NCBI RefSeq assembly: GCF_025564085.1
Contig: NZ_JAMGZJ010000064.1
Location: forward strand, 1 to 64,000
Source of the DNA: Silvania confinis
GTDB lineage: Bacteria; Pseudomonadota; Gammaproteobacteria; Enterobacterales; Enterobacteriaceae
Length of the DNA stretch: 64,000 bases
Direction: 5' to 3'
Numbering within the stretch: the first letter of the stretch is position 1; each line of letters starts with the position of its first letter. The notes under the pieces were generated by a model. It searched no databases and was not told the DNA's origin. It saw nothing but the letters and a program-made list of their open reading frames with translations. Below are positions 19,630 to 29,514 of the stretch, in pieces. The translations under genes and the position numbers were made by a program.

Positions 19630-20615
19630 GCGAACTGACGGCATTGTCGCGGGTAACCAGAGAGAGTACAGCTATGTATCACCTTCGCGTACCGCAAACG
19701 GAAGAAGAATTAGATCTCTACTACCATTTCCGCTGGGAAATGCTGCGTAAGCCCCTGCATCAACCACAAGGGTCTGAGCGCGACGCCTGGGATGCCATGG
19801 CGCATCACCAGATGGTGATGGACGAAGAGGGCAACCTGGTTGCCGTGGGGCGGTTGTACATCAATGCGGATTACGAAGCCTCGATTCGCTTTATGGCGGT
19901 GCACCCTTCCGTGCAGGATAAAGGGCTGGGCACGCTGATTGCGATGACGCTGGAGTCTGTTGCTCGCCAGGAGGGCGTTAAGCGCGTGACCTGTAGTGCG
20001 CGCGAAGATGCCGTCGAGTTCTTCGGCAAGCTCGGTTTCGTGAATCAAGGTGAAATCACCACCCCGCAAACCACTCCGATCCGCCACTTTCTGATGATCA
20101 AACCGATCGCCTCACTGGATGATATTCTGCATCGCGCCGACTGGTGCGGTCAGTTGCAGCACGCCTGGTATCAGCACATTCCGCTGAGCGAGAAGATGGG
20201 CGTGCGCATTCAGCAGTATACCGGGCAGAAATTTATCACCACCATGCCGGAAATTGGCAATCAGAATCCGCACCATACCCTGTTCGCCGGCAGCCTGTTC
20301 TCACTGGCGACGCTGACGGGCTGGGGGCTTATCTGGCTGATGCTGCGTGAGCGCCACCTTGGCGGCACCATCATCCTGGCCGATGCCCATATCCGTTACA
20401 GCCGCCCGATCACCGGAAAGCCGAGCGCGATTGCGGATTTAGGCTCCCTGGGCGGCGATCTCGACCGCCTGGCGCGAGGACGTAAAGCCAGGGTTCAGAT
20501 GCAGGTAGAGCTTTTCGGCGACGACAAATCCGGTGCGATTTTCGAAGGCACTTATCTCGTTCTCCCGGCGAAGCCGTACGGCGCGTATGAAGAAGGTGGG
20601 AACGAGGAGGAGTAG
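19626..20615 (+). CDS. fabY: Fatty acid biosynthesis protein FabY (YiiD): GNAT plus hotdog domains
   Basis: This 329-residue two-domain protein is named FabY/YiiD. Residues from about 15 to 160 form a GNAT acyltransferase domain ([28 protein letters not shown] as the acyl-CoA loop). Residues from about 170 to 320 form a hotdog/thioesterase-like YiiD_C domain with [17 protein letters not shown]. FabY-type proteins have been connected to initiation of fatty-acid synthesis; the E. coli reaction is not clearly settled. It overlaps dtd by four bases and ends the yihX operon. Confidence 0.9.
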   Translation: MSELTALSRVTRESTAMYHLRVPQTEEELDLYYHFRWEMLRKPLHQPQGSERDAWDAMAHHQMVMDEEGNLVAVGRLYINADYEASIRFMAVHPSVQDKGLGTLIAMTLESVARQEGVKRVTCSAREDAVEFFGKLGFVNQGEITTPQTTPIRHFLMIKPIASLDDILHRADWCGQLQHAWYQHIPLSEKMGVRIQQYTGQKFITTMPEIGNQNPHHTLFAGSLFSLATLTGWGLIWLMLRERHLGGTIILADAHIRYSRPITGKPSAIADLGSLGGDLDRLARGRKARVQMQVELFGDDKSGAIFEGTYLVLPAKPYGAYEEGGNEEE

Positions 20616-20634
20616 CTTCAGCGAGCCCGGTGCA

Positions 20635-21549
20635 TTACCGGGCTGTGCTCACTCGCCATGCGATATCTTTCATCACATCTCTGGCTGACTGGCTGATATC
20701 GGCCAGTTGAAAGAACCCGTGGATCACGCCCTGCCATCGCTGAGCAGTACACACCACGTTCTGCTCTGTCAACCTCTTAAAGAGAGCCTCGCCCTCATCA
20801 CATAGCGGATCAAACTCAGCAGTAATAATGTGTACGGGCGGTAGACCGCTAAAATCATCACGCCATAGCGGACTGGCTTCTGGATGTTGGCGTTCGGTTG
20901 TAGCCAGATACATTTCGTAGCCGCTGAGTAGCGCATCGCGAGTGATGACATAATCCAGGCCATTGCGGGTATAACTCTCAAAGAACGCTGTGGCATCAAG
21001 CATGGGATAAATAAGAATAAGCTGCGCGGGTAGCCATGTTCCTGCAGCTTTAAGCCGTAATGACGTCACCAGCGCCAGATGGCCACCAGCACTGTCTCCG
21101 CACAGTGTGAGACGATGTTTATCTGCGCCAAAAAATTCTGCATATTGCCTGACCAGATTAGCGCCTTTCTCCGCGTCATCATGCGCAGCAGGAAAGGTAT
21201 GCTCGGGAGCTAACCGGTACTGAACCGCAATGACCCGACAGTTACCGTAGAATGCCAGTTGGCGGAGCTGATTATCATGGGTATTAAAGCCACCGCTGAT
21301 AAAACAGCCGCCGTGATAGTAAATAACTGCAGGAAGTGTTTCTGGTGCATTGAGTGGTGAAAATACGCAGAAGACGATGCCTTCCAATTCGAGCGTTTCC
21401 ACTTTTACACGTGTCTCCATTTTTCCGGCAAGTACTCTGCTGGCAACGTACCCTGCCCGCCGAAGATCAATATTCTGATTCCGAGCAGAAGGCCGCCCTG
21501 CTGCAATAAAATCCTGAACCAGCTTATCAATACCCTTTTCCAATGCCAT
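20635..21549 (-). CDS. Alpha/beta hydrolase, HSL-type esterase
   Basis: This 304-residue cytoplasmic esterase/lipase belongs to the hormone-sensitive-lipase (bacterial family IV, Aes-like) group. The oxyanion-hole motif HGG is at 79-81, the nucleophile motif GDSAGG has Ser153, the acid is probably Asp247 (EFDPLCDEG), and the base is His277 (IHGFF). The substrate is unknown. It has no counterpart at this position in E. coli, where yiiD is followed by yiiE/yiiF (from memory), so it looks accessory. A LexA-like box sits 17 bases upstream of its ATG. It is convergent with fabY and divergent from the toxin-antitoxin pair. Confidence 0.85.
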   Translation of the reverse strand: MALEKGIDKLVQDFIAAGRPSARNQNIDLRRAGYVASRVLAGKMETRVKVETLELEGIVFCVFSPLNAPETLPAVIYYHGGCFISGGFNTHDNQLRQLAFYGNCRVIAVQYRLAPEHTFPAAHDDAEKGANLVRQYAEFFGADKHRLTLCGDSAGGHLALVTSLRLKAAGTWLPAQLILIYPMLDATAFFESYTRNGLDYVITRDALLSGYEMYLATTERQHPEASPLWRDDFSGLPPVHIITAEFDPLCDEGEALFKRLTEQNVVCTAQRWQGVIHGFFQLADISQSARDVMKDIAWRVSTAR

Positions 21550-21565
21550 AAAACTATCTCTTTAT

Positions 21566-21581
21566 CTGTATGGATATACAG
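21566..21581 (-). promoter_or_regulatory. LexA-like (SOS) box before the esterase
   Basis: CTGTATGGATATACAG matches the LexA core CTGT-N8-ACAG exactly and agrees with CTGTATATATATACAG at 14 of 16 positions. Reading leftward, a possible -10 TTATAA lies immediately upstream, with TTTTCA 16 bases further up, so the box would cover the start point. This is the arrangement expected of a LexA operator. Binding has not been shown for this gene. Confidence 0.65.
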
Positions 21582-21730
21582 TCTTATAACTGGATTTTAT
21601 ACAGATGAAAACAGAGGATTCAGGTTGGGATGAGATTATGGAAAGTGGCTCGCAAAATTAAAAACTGTCGTTCTAATGTGCTTCAACCCTAAATTGTTTG
21701 GGTGTATTTTGCCTGAAAATTAACCGTCGA

Positions 21731-21750
21731 TGATATACTAAGGTGATATA
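21731..21750 (+). repeat. Direct repeat TGATATA at the antitoxin start
   Basis: TGATATA occurs at 21731-21737 and again at 21744-21750, 13 bases apart, enclosing the ribosome-binding site (AAGGTG) of the antitoxin gene. It could be an autoregulatory operator for the ribbon-helix-helix antitoxin. Confidence 0.4.
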
Positions 21751-21992
21751 TGAGTGTTTTGGCGGATCTTGATATGGGTAGAATACTGATCGATTTGTCT
21801 GATGATGTTATTCAACGACTGGATAACCTGAAACAACTGCGTAACAAGCCGCGTGCCGAATTGCTGCGAGAGGCCATTGAGCTATATCTGGAGCAGCAGA
21901 ACGCTTCAGTGATCCGCGATGCGCTTGGCCTGTGGGGTAATCAGCAAGAAGATGGGCTGGAGTATGAACGTAAACTCCGTGAGGAGTGGTAA
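21750..21992 (+). CDS. Ribbon-helix-helix antitoxin of a VapBC-type module
   Basis: This 80-residue protein has a CopG-like fold: a short beta strand (RILIDLSDDVIQRLDNL) then two helices (RAELLREAIELYLEQQ), residues 12-50. The C-terminal half, rich in Glu and Trp (GLWGNQQEDGLEYERKLREEW), is the likely toxin-binding segment. The toxin starts two bases after its stop. Such antitoxins neutralise the partner RNase and repress the operon. E. coli has CopG-like yiiE/yiiF at the same locus (from memory), so the pair may share ancestry with them. Confidence 0.85.
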   Translation: MSVLADLDMGRILIDLSDDVIQRLDNLKQLRNKPRAELLREAIELYLEQQNASVIRDALGLWGNQQEDGLEYERKLREEW

Positions 21993-21994
21993 TC

Positions 21995-22366
21995 ATGGAG
22001 CACACGGCAGTGTTTGATACCAATATTCTCATCGACCTCTTTAATAATCGCATGGAGGCTGCGGATGCGATTGAACGCACGGCATCACATCGGGCGATCA
22101 GTCTCATCACCTGGATGGAAGTCATGGTGGGTGCACGTAAGCACGGTCATGAAGCCAAAACGGCGGCAGTGATGGGTGCTTTTGAGATTATCGACGTGTC
22201 GCGAGAGATTGCGGAAAGAAGTGTATCACTTCGCGAGAAGCACGGGATGAAACTTCCCGACGCCATCATCCTGGCGACTGCCCAGAGCAGAAATTGCGCG
22301 TTAATTTCACGAAATACCAAAGACTTTGCGGGGATTGCAGGCGTGGTTTCACCCTATCATTTGTAG
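21995..22366 (+). CDS. PIN-domain toxin, VapC-type RNase
   Basis: This 123-residue PIN-domain protein is a probable Mg-dependent endoribonuclease that cuts tRNA or rRNA when free of its antitoxin. The four acidic PIN residues are visible: Asp8 (FDTNILIDLF), Glu42 (TWMEVMVGAR), Asp89 (LPDAIILATA) and Asp110 (NTKDF). All are intact, so the toxin looks functional. I use the ATG two bases after the antitoxin stop rather than the overlapping GTG. The target is unknown. Confidence 0.9.
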   Translation: MEHTAVFDTNILIDLFNNRMEAADAIERTASHRAISLITWMEVMVGARKHGHEAKTAAVMGAFEIIDVSREIAERSVSLREKHGMKLPDAIILATAQSRNCALISRNTKDFAGIAGVVSPYHL

Positions 22367-22391
22367 GCCGGGCAAGCACACGCTGCCCGGC
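22367..22391. repeat. REP-like hairpin between toxin and fdhE
   Basis: GCCGGGCA / TGCCCGGC forms an eight-base-pair hairpin between the convergent toxin and fdhE genes. It is a REP-type palindrome, possibly marking both transcript ends. Confidence 0.65.
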
Positions 22392-22405
22392 ACTCTTGCC
22401 GAAGG

Positions 22406-23335
22406 CTACTCCCCTTCACCCGGGAACAGGAACGGGTTGATCGAGCTGCGGGCAAAGCCCTCTTGCTCCATGCGCGCGTCCAGCACCAGGGTGGCGAGAT
22501 CGTCAGCGACGGCTTCCACTTTCGGGTCTTTTTCCTGATACAAAATCTTCAGGTAAGTGCCGCAATCGCCGCAGCTTTCGGCTTTCACCGACGACTGCTC
22601 GTTCTCCAGCGACCAATAGTTCAGATCGCGGGATTGCTCGCAATTACTGCATTTAACGCGCACCACGTGCCATTCGGTTTCGCACAGGTTGCAGTGCAGA
22701 TAGCGCAGGCCCTGTTTAGAACCGATTTGCACGACGCTTGAGACCGGCATCGAACCGCAAACCGGACAGAACTGACGTGCTTCACCGTATTCGGCTCGCG
22801 CTTTACCGGGGATCAGGCTGGCCATTTGCGCCCAGTAAAGCGACAGGGCCGCCCAGATGAACGGCGCTTTATCGCTGCTGACGGAAGCAAAGTCGGCGGC
22901 AAACAGCGCGCTTGCCATCAGCTCCAGCTCCTGCTCAGAGGCTTTCTCAAGATTCTCTATAACCGACAGTGCCGGGCCGCTCATCTCGGGTTTTAGCTCA
23001 GCGATCAGCGAATGCAGCAGCGTCTGCCAGTGCTTGTCGCGCGGCAGAACGTGGATATCCAGCGGCGGTTTGCCCTGCACGTTCGCCTCTTTAATGCGCG
23101 CGGTCAGGTCCATTTGCAGTGGATGGTCGTACAGCACCACTTCCTGCGCGTGGGCGATAAGTCCGGCAAAGCGCAGGAAATCGCCGAGGGGATTATCCTC
23201 TGCCAGCTCGCGCAGACGTTCAGCGCGGCGGTTGTAGAGGTTTTTCAGTCTGGGGAACAGAAGCGGCGGAATAGATTCCGCCGTGCGTTTCTCGCTCGAA
23301 CCCAGCTCATCTTGCGGGATTATGCGAATACTCAT
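22406..23335 (-). CDS. fdhE: Formate dehydrogenase accessory protein FdhE
   Basis: FdhE is a cytoplasmic iron-binding protein needed for assembly of respiratory formate dehydrogenases. The 309-residue sequence shows the paired Cys motifs of the family: [21 protein letters not shown] and CGDCGTY in the C-terminal half. It overlaps fdoI by four bases and ends the fdoGHI-fdhE operon. Confidence 0.97.
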   Translation of the reverse strand: MSIRIIPQDELGSSEKRTAESIPPLLFPRLKNLYNRRAERLRELAEDNPLGDFLRFAGLIAHAQEVVLYDHPLQMDLTARIKEANVQGKPPLDIHVLPRDKHWQTLLHSLIAELKPEMSGPALSVIENLEKASEQELELMASALFAADFASVSSDKAPFIWAALSLYWAQMASLIPGKARAEYGEARQFCPVCGSMPVSSVVQIGSKQGLRYLHCNLCETEWHVVRVKCSNCEQSRDLNYWSLENEQSSVKAESCGDCGTYLKILYQEKDPKVEAVADDLATLVLDARMEQEGFARSSINPFLFPGEGE

Positions 23336-23967
23336 TCAGATGGCTTATCCTGTTTCTGGCGGACTTCCCGGTACCAGCGCGGGTGATGTTTCTTCGCCCA
23401 CGACTTAGTCACCCATCCTTCCACCATCGCGGTAATGGTGCCTTTCACCCAGAGGGCGGCGTAAATATGCACCATGATAACCACAATTAACGCCACTGCG
23501 GCAAATGAATGCAGCATTAACGCAAATCGGATCACCGGGATTGAGAAAGCAGGCGCAAAATACGGACGCCAGATGATCACCCCGCTCACCAACAGCAGTA
23601 CCAGGAAAATAATCGCCGCCCAGAATACGCATTTCTGGCCGAAGTTATAGCGTCCGGTATCGCCCACTTCCTCGTTGACGATGATCTTACGAATATTCTT
23701 CGCCCAAAAGATATCCTCCCGATTGATTAGGTTGTGGTGCCAGTAGCGGAAAAACATGATGATGAACGAAGCAAACATCACCACCCCGACGAACGGGTGC
23801 AGGATGCGTGCCAGCTGTGGTGTACCGAGGATCTGCATCAGCCAGTTGAAGGAAGGGAAGAAGAACCCCAGCCCGCTTATCGCCGCCAGCATGAAGCAGA
23901 AGGCGGTGACCCAGTGGTTGATACGCTCCGGCGCCGTATAGCGCACGATGGTGTCACGTCTTTTCAT
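23332..23967 (-). CDS. fdoI: Formate dehydrogenase-O cytochrome b556 subunit
   Basis: FdoI is the 211-residue membrane diheme cytochrome b that passes electrons from the iron-sulfur subunit to quinone. Four hydrophobic segments are visible ([16 protein letters not shown] region, [31 protein letters not shown], and [17 protein letters not shown]) with His residues suited to haem ligation. It overlaps fdoH and fdhE by four bases each. Confidence 0.97.
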   Translation of the reverse strand: MKRRDTIVRYTAPERINHWVTAFCFMLAAISGLGFFFPSFNWLMQILGTPQLARILHPFVGVVMFASFIIMFFRYWHHNLINREDIFWAKNIRKIIVNEEVGDTGRYNFGQKCVFWAAIIFLVLLLVSGVIIWRPYFAPAFSIPVIRFALMLHSFAAVALIVVIMVHIYAALWVKGTITAMVEGWVTKSWAKKHHPRWYREVRQKQDKPSE

Positions 23968-24866
23968 TTGCGCACCTCGTCTTTCTCTTCATGCAGGTTG
24001 TCTTCCTCTTCGTCTGCGCGGTTAGGACCGACACCGACATAGTGGAAGATACTGGCGGCGAATGTGGCGGCAAAACCGACCGCTGCCAGCGGCTTCCAGA
24101 TCCCTTTCCAGAACTTAACCGTGGCGCTGATTTCCGGGTTCTCCGGCAAGCCGTGATACAGATTCGGCTTGTCGGCGTGGTGTAGCACGTACATCACGTG
24201 CGTACCGCCAACCCCGGCCGGATCGTACAGGCCCGCGTTGTCGTAACCCCGGGTTTTCAGCTCGCTTACGCGCTCGCCTGCCAGCGTTTTCATGTCCTCT
24301 TTGGAGCCAAAATAAATGGCGCCGGTAGGGCAGGTTTTAACGCAGGCCGGTTCCTGGCCGACGGTCACACGGTCGACGCACAGCGTACATTTGTAGACGC
24401 GGTTGTCTTCCGGGTTCAGGCGCGGCACGTCGAACGGACAGCCCGCAATGCAGTAGCCGCAGCCAATGCACTGCTCAGACTGAAAATCGACGATGCCGTT
24501 GGCATACTGAATGATTGCACCTTCCGCCGGGCAGGCCTTCAGGCAGCCCGGATCCGCGCAGTGCATGCAGCCGTCTTTGCGGATCAGCCACTCCAGTTTG
24601 TCGTTCTGTTCCACTTCCGAGAAGCGCATCACCGTCCAGGATTTGGCGGTCAGATCGGCGGGGTTATCGTAAACCCCGACGTTGTGACCCACTTCATCTC
24701 GCAGATCGTTCCATTCGGAACAGGCGACCTGACAGGCTTTGCAGCCAATACAGGTGGTGACGTCGATAAGCTTCGCCACCTCCAGCTGGTGGTCCCGCGC
24801 CTGCGGCGCGGGGGTCAGTCCGTTAGTCGCGGAGCGACGAATAATGTCTTGCGATTGATAAGCCAT
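23964..24866 (-). CDS. fdoH: Formate dehydrogenase-O iron-sulfur subunit
   Basis: FdoH is a 300-residue ferredoxin-like subunit carrying four [4Fe-4S] clusters that relay electrons from FdoG to FdoI. Cys-rich motifs are visible at [45 protein letters not shown] and [22 protein letters not shown] single C-terminal membrane anchor follows ([20 protein letters not shown]). It lies 12 bases after fdoG. Confidence 0.97.
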   Translation of the reverse strand: MAYQSQDIIRRSATNGLTPAPQARDHQLEVAKLIDVTTCIGCKACQVACSEWNDLRDEVGHNVGVYDNPADLTAKSWTVMRFSEVEQNDKLEWLIRKDGCMHCADPGCLKACPAEGAIIQYANGIVDFQSEQCIGCGYCIAGCPFDVPRLNPEDNRVYKCTLCVDRVTVGQEPACVKTCPTGAIYFGSKEDMKTLAGERVSELKTRGYDNAGLYDPAGVGGTHVMYVLHHADKPNLYHGLPENPEISATVKFWKGIWKPLAAVGFAATFAASIFHYVGVGPNRADEEEDNLHEEKDEVRK

Positions 24867-24878
24867 AAGTCGTCTCCG

Positions 24879-27800
24879 TTACACCTTTTCCACGTTTACG
24901 AGGAAAGCTTTGAACTCCGGCGTCTGCGTATTCGCATCACCGACGAACGGCGTCAGGGTATTGGCGATAAACCCTTTCTTCGCCACCCCTTCATAACCCC
25001 AGTGGATCGGAATGCCGATGGTATCCACCTCCTGACCGTGTACCTTCAGGGTGCGGATACGCTTGGTCACCACTGCCTTGGCTTTGATGTAGCCACGGTT
25101 AGAGGAGACTTTCACCGTATCGCCTTGCGCAATGCCGAGCTTGTTCGCCAGCTTCTCGCCGATCTCCACGAACTGTTCCGGCTGCGCGATAGCGTTAAGC
25201 AGCGCGTGCTTGGTCCAGTAGTGGAAATGCTCGGTCAGACGGTAAGTGGTGCCGACATACGGGAACTTGTCTTTTTTGCCCAGCGCCTCGAAATCACCTT
25301 TAAAGATACGGGCAGCCGGGTTGGAGACCACGTTCGGGTGCAGCGGGTTAGTGCCCAGCGGCGTCTCAAACGGCTCGTAATGTTCCGGGAACGGCCCTTC
25401 TGCCATCTTATCGATCGCAAACAAGCGTCCCATCCCTTCCGGCTGCATGATAAACGGCCCGACGTCGCTGCCAGGCGCAGAGGCGTTGTAGTCCGGAATA
25501 TCCACGCCGCCCCACTTCGCGCCGTCCCATTTCAGGAGCTGGCGCTTCGGATCCCACGGTTTACCCTGTGGATCGGCGGAGGCGCGGTTATAGAGGATGC
25601 GGCGGTTCAGCGGCCACGCCCATGCCCAGCCCAGCGTATTGCCGAGGCCCGACGGGTCGGCGTTATCGCGGTTGGCCATCTGGTTGCCTTTTGGCGTCCA
25701 GCTTCCGGCGAAGATCCAGCAGCCGCTCGAGGTGGTGCCGTCGTCGCGCAGATGGGCAAAGGTGCTGATCTGCTCGCCTTTCTTCGCCAGCACGGTGCCG
25801 GTGGCCGGGTCGATAATATCTGCCAGCGCTTTGCCGTTGCTCTCCATCGCCACTTCTTCTGGCGCCGGGTTGTCCGGGGTCGAGTAGTTCCAGGTCATGC
25901 TCAGAACCTGTTCCGGATTCGCGCCGCCCTGTGCCGCATACATCTTACGCAGACGTAAGAAGATACCGGCCAGGATCTCGCCGTCGTTCATGGCGATGCC
26001 TGGGGCGTCTGCGCCTTTCCAGTGCCACTGCAGCCAGCGACCGGAGTTAACGATAGAGCCGTTCTCTTCGGCGAAGCAGGTCGACGGCAGACGGAACACT
26101 TCGGTCTGGATTGTTGACGGGTCAACGTCGTTCGATTCGCCGTGGTTCTGCCAGAAGGTCGAGGTCTCGGTATTAAGCGGGTCAATCGTTACCAGGAACT
26201 TCAGTTTCGACAGGGACGCCACCACCTTGTTCTTGTTCGGGAACGAGGCTACCGGGTTAAAGCCTTGACACAGATAGCCGTTGACCTGGCCCTGGTTCAT
26301 CATCTCGAAATACTGCAGAACGTCGTAACCTTTATCCCACTTCGGCAGTAAGTCGTAGCCCCAGCTGTTCTCGGCCGTCGCTTTATCGCCATAAAAGGCT
26401 TTCATCATTGAGACGAAGAATTTCGGGTAGTTACCCCAATAGTTAACCTGACCTTCCAGCAGCGGTTTCGGCGTGTTGGCGGTGAGGTAGGTCTGGAGAT
26501 CGGCCTGCTTCTCGCTTGGCAGGGTCATGTAACCGGTCAGGCTCTGCGACAGCAGGCCGATGTCGGTTAAACCCTGAATGTTGGAGTGACCGCGCAGGGC
26601 GTTGACGCCGCCGCCGGCCATCCCCATGTTGCCGAGCAGCAGCTGAACCATCGCCATGGTGCGGATGTTCTGCGCGCCGACGGAGTGCTGCGTCCAGCCC
26701 AGCGCATACAGGAACGATGCGGTTTTATCGTGAACGCTGGTTTCGGCGATGTACTCGCATACCTTCAGGAAGTCGGCCTTCGGCGTGCCACAGATGTTCT
26801 CTACGACATCCGGCGTGTAGCGGGAGACGTGCGTTTTCAGCAGGTTCCATACACAGCGCGGGTGGGTCAGGGTAGTATCGCGTTTCGCAAAGCCGTTTTC
26901 ATCCAGCTCGTAGTTCCAGCTGGTTTTATCGTATTTGCGTTTTTCGGCGTCATAACCGCTGAACAGGCCATCGTCGAAGCTGTAGTCCTCACGCACGATC
27001 AGGCTGGCGTTGGTGTAGGCCTCGGTGTATTCACGGTTATATTTTTCGTTAGTCAGCAGGTACAGCAGTACGCCTGACAGGAAAGTGATGTCAGTACCGG
27101 AACGAATTGGAGCATAGAAGTCGGCGACCGATGCCGTACGCGTAAAGCGCGGATCGATAACAATCAGCTTCGCGCCATTGTGGATTTTGGCTTCCATCGC
27201 CCAGCGGAATCCCACCGGATGCGCTTCTGCCGCGTTTCCACCCATCACGACGATGAGGTTGGCGTTTTTGATGTCGACCCAGTGGTTGGTCATCGCACCG
27301 CGACCAAATGTTGGAGCAAGACTTGCTACCGTTGGTCCGTGTCAGACACGCGCCTGGTTGTCGACCGCGAGCATGCCGAGTGCGCGCGTAAATTTCTGGG
27401 TTAAATAACCGGTTTCGTTACTGGAGGCAGAGGCACACAGCATCCCGGTGGAGAGCCAGCGGTTAACGGTGACGCCGTCAGCGTTCTGGGCGACAAAGTT
27501 GGCATCGCGGTCTTCTTTCATCAGCTTAGCGATGCGATCAAACGCCTCGTCCCAGCCAATTTGCTGCCATTTATCGGAGCCTGGCGCACGATATTCAGGG
27601 AACTTCAGGCGGCTTTCTGAGTGAATGAAGTCCACCAGACCGGCCCCTTTCGGGCACAGCGCACCGCGGTTGACCGGGTGATCCGGGTCGCCTTCGATAT
27701 GAGTAATAGATGCTTTAGCGTTTTTCGCGCCGTCGCCGAGGCTATACATTAACAGCCCACAACCGACAGAGCAGTACGTACAGGTGTTACGGGTTTCGCG

Positions 27801-27929
27801 GGTGCGCAGCAGTTTGTACTGCCGTGTTTCCGCCAGCGCTACGCCTGGAGCAAAGCCCAGTGCCGCTGCCGTTGTGCCTGCCATACCGCCAGCGCAGATC
27901 TTAAAGAACTGCCTTCTGCTGACCTGCAT
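24879..27929 (-). CDS. fdoG: Formate dehydrogenase-O catalytic subunit, selenoprotein
   Basis: FdoG oxidises formate in the periplasm with a bis-MGD molybdenum centre and a selenocysteine ligand. The 1016-codon gene is interrupted by one in-frame TGA at 27342-27344 (codon 196), the Sec position of E. coli FdoG, in context ARV-U-HGPTVAS. A SECIS-like hairpin follows directly, so this is recoding and not a frameshift. The N-terminus MQVSRRQFFK is a twin-arginine signal, and CTYCSVGCGLL binds the [4Fe-4S] cluster. It needs MobAB, FdhD, FdhE and SelABC. Confidence 0.97.
27304..27344 (-). promoter_or_regulatory. SECIS element for UGA recoding in fdoG
   Basis: Starting at the TGA and reading leftward, TGACACGGACCAACGG is followed by a small hairpin with AGCAA / TTGCT arms around the GTC loop. 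Bacterial SECIS elements lie directly after the UGA and present such an apical GU-containing loop to SelB. The layout resembles that of E. coli formate dehydrogenase genes. Confidence 0.8.
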
Positions 27930-28306
27930 GGGTCACTCCTTGTTTCGACATTGCAACCATATAATTTTTCTTTGCGCTTAAATAATAGACGCAAAGATGA
28001 CGAATTTATGAATTCCCTCATTTCCATAAGGGATATGATTCAGAATACCACAATGTCGGTAGGCCTGTTTGAATGAAGTTAAAACAACGTGAACAAAATC
28101 TATGCAGATGAAGTGAAAAATGTGAGGAATGTCAATTTATTACCCTTGCATGTTACGAGTCTGTAGCGATATTTTCAGGCCCTCCCTCGCAAGGGGTAAG
28201 TCATTAGCACAAGCATCTGCACCAAAAATTGATCCATACTATGCGCAAGGCCTGCTGTTTGTGCTGCAATAGCGGGCTTAATTGCGAAGTCGCTCAGGAT
28301 CAGGTC
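27930..28306. other. fdoG-fdhD divergent intergenic region
   Basis: This 377-base gap lies between divergent fdoG and fdhD and must hold both promoters. It is AT-rich from 27950 to 28140. I see no gene or RNA with confidence. An open frame in phase with fdhD runs from 28229 and encodes a Cys-rich stretch, but no Shine-Dalgarno precedes its ATG codons. Confidence 0.5.
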
Positions 28307-29143
28307 GTGCCAAAACTCAATCGTGAAACCCCATCCCATTCCTTGCCTGTTGGCGTCGTGACCTGCGAGGTGCGCCGGCCCCCGCAGCTTTCACAGCCGA
28401 TCCCGGACTGGCTGGCGCAGGAAGTGCCCGTGGCGCTGGTGTATAACGGGATCTCACACGTAGTAATGATGGCTTCGCCCAAGGATCTGACGCAGTTTGC
28501 CATCGGCTTTTCCCTCTCCGAAGGCATCATCGACCATCCGCAGGAGATCTACGGCATGGAAGTGGTGCAGGTCTGTAATGGACTGGAAGTGCAGATTGAA
28601 CTCTCCAGCCGTCGCTTTATGGGATTGAAAGAGCGGCGCCGCGCGCTGGCCGGACGCACCGGCTGCGGGGTCTGCGGCGTGGAGCAACTGAACGACATTG
28701 GCAAACCCATTACGCCGCTGCCCTTTAGCCAGACGTTTACCCTCGCGAATCTCGACGTGGCGCTGGAGACGCTTCATACCGTCCAGCCGATTGGTCAGTT
28801 GAGCGGGTGCACGCATGCGGCGGCCTGGATCCTGCCGTCGGGCGAGATTGCGGGTGGGCATGAGGATGTCGGCAGGCATGTCGCGCTGGATAAACTGCTG
28901 GGTCGCCGGGCGGGTGAAAGTGAGATATGGCAGCAGGGGGCGGCGCTGGTCTCGAGCCGGGCCAGCTACGAGATGGTCCAAAAAGCGGCGATGTGCGGAG
29001 TGGAGATCCTGTTTGCGGTCTCGGCTGCCACGACGCTGGCCGTCGAGGTGGCGGAACGCTGCAACCTGACGCTGGTGGGATTCTGCAAGCCGGGGAGAGC
29101 CACAGTGTATACCCATCCACAGCGTTTAATTGTTGATCAGTAA
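28307..29143 (+). CDS. fdhD: Formate dehydrogenase sulfurtransferase FdhD
   Basis: FdhD carries sulfur from IscS to the molybdenum cofactor and inserts it into formate dehydrogenase. The conserved CGVC loop (in [12 protein letters not shown]) supplies the essential cysteines. GCTHAAAW and [14 protein letters not shown] are family signatures. I choose the GTG at 28307, preceded by AGGA at a suitable distance, because the 278-residue product matches the E. coli and Salmonella lengths. In-frame ATG codons 66 and 78 bases upstream would add a Cys-rich leader not known in the family. Confidence 0.9.
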   Translation: MPKLNRETPSHSLPVGVVTCEVRRPPQLSQPIPDWLAQEVPVALVYNGISHVVMMASPKDLTQFAIGFSLSEGIIDHPQEIYGMEVVQVCNGLEVQIELSSRRFMGLKERRRALAGRTGCGVCGVEQLNDIGKPITPLPFSQTFTLANLDVALETLHTVQPIGQLSGCTHAAAWILPSGEIAGGHEDVGRHVALDKLLGRRAGESEIWQQGAALVSSRASYEMVQKAAMCGVEILFAVSAATTLAVEVAERCNLTLVGFCKPGRATVYTHPQRLIVDQ

Positions 29144-29256
29144 TTTTGAATGATTTCGGCAAATCCTTCCGCTTTTAGTTGTCATTGATGAGGCCTATTA
29201 TTATCACATCAAGGCGAAACGCCTTATCCAAACAACTAACTTGAAGGATTTACATC

Positions 29257-29469
29257 ATGAAAAACATCAAAACTTTTGTCGCAGTTATCGCTCTGGCCGC
29301 TTCTTTTGGTTCTTTCGCAGCGCAGACTGTTACCGCATCTGCCAGCACCATTGATGGCGCTGAAGCTAAAATTGCCGCTCAGGCCCAGCAGGAAGGCGCA
29401 TCGTCCTACACCATTACTCAGGCATTCTCGGGTAACCGCGTGCACATGACCGCTGAACTAAACAAATAA
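29257..29469 (+). CDS. Periplasmic DUF1471 (YdgH/BhsA/McbA-like) protein
   Basis: This 70-residue protein has a clear Sec signal peptide (MKNIKTFVAVIALAASFGSFA, cut before AQT) and a mature domain of about 48 residues of the DUF1471/BhsA type, ending ITQAFSGNRVHMTAELNK. Family members are small stress-induced periplasmic or outer-membrane proteins affecting biofilm and surface properties. GAAGGA lies before the ATG, and a terminator follows, so it is a single-gene unit. The exact function is unknown. Confidence 0.88.
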   Translation: MKNIKTFVAVIALAASFGSFAAQTVTASASTIDGAEAKIAAQAQQEGASSYTITQAFSGNRVHMTAELNK

Positions 29470-29491
29470 GTTAACAAGCATCTGTCGAAAG

Positions 29492-29514
29492 AGCGCCCCC
29501 GGGGCGCTTTTTTA
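29492..29514 (+). terminator. Terminator after the DUF1471 gene
   Basis: AGCGCCCC / GGGGCGCT is followed by a run of T, directly before the stop of the convergent azlD-like gene. Confidence 0.88.

Noticed and set aside
24198..25958. Long 586-codon open frame opposite fdoH and fdoG
   Set aside because: It lies wholly antisense to two well-supported genes, has no ribosome-binding site and no family features. GC-rich codon bias of the real genes keeps the opposite frame open.
27342..27344. Stop codon splitting fdoG, possible pseudogene
   Set aside because: The TGA is at the known selenocysteine position, both sides stay in the same frame, and a SECIS-like hairpin follows.
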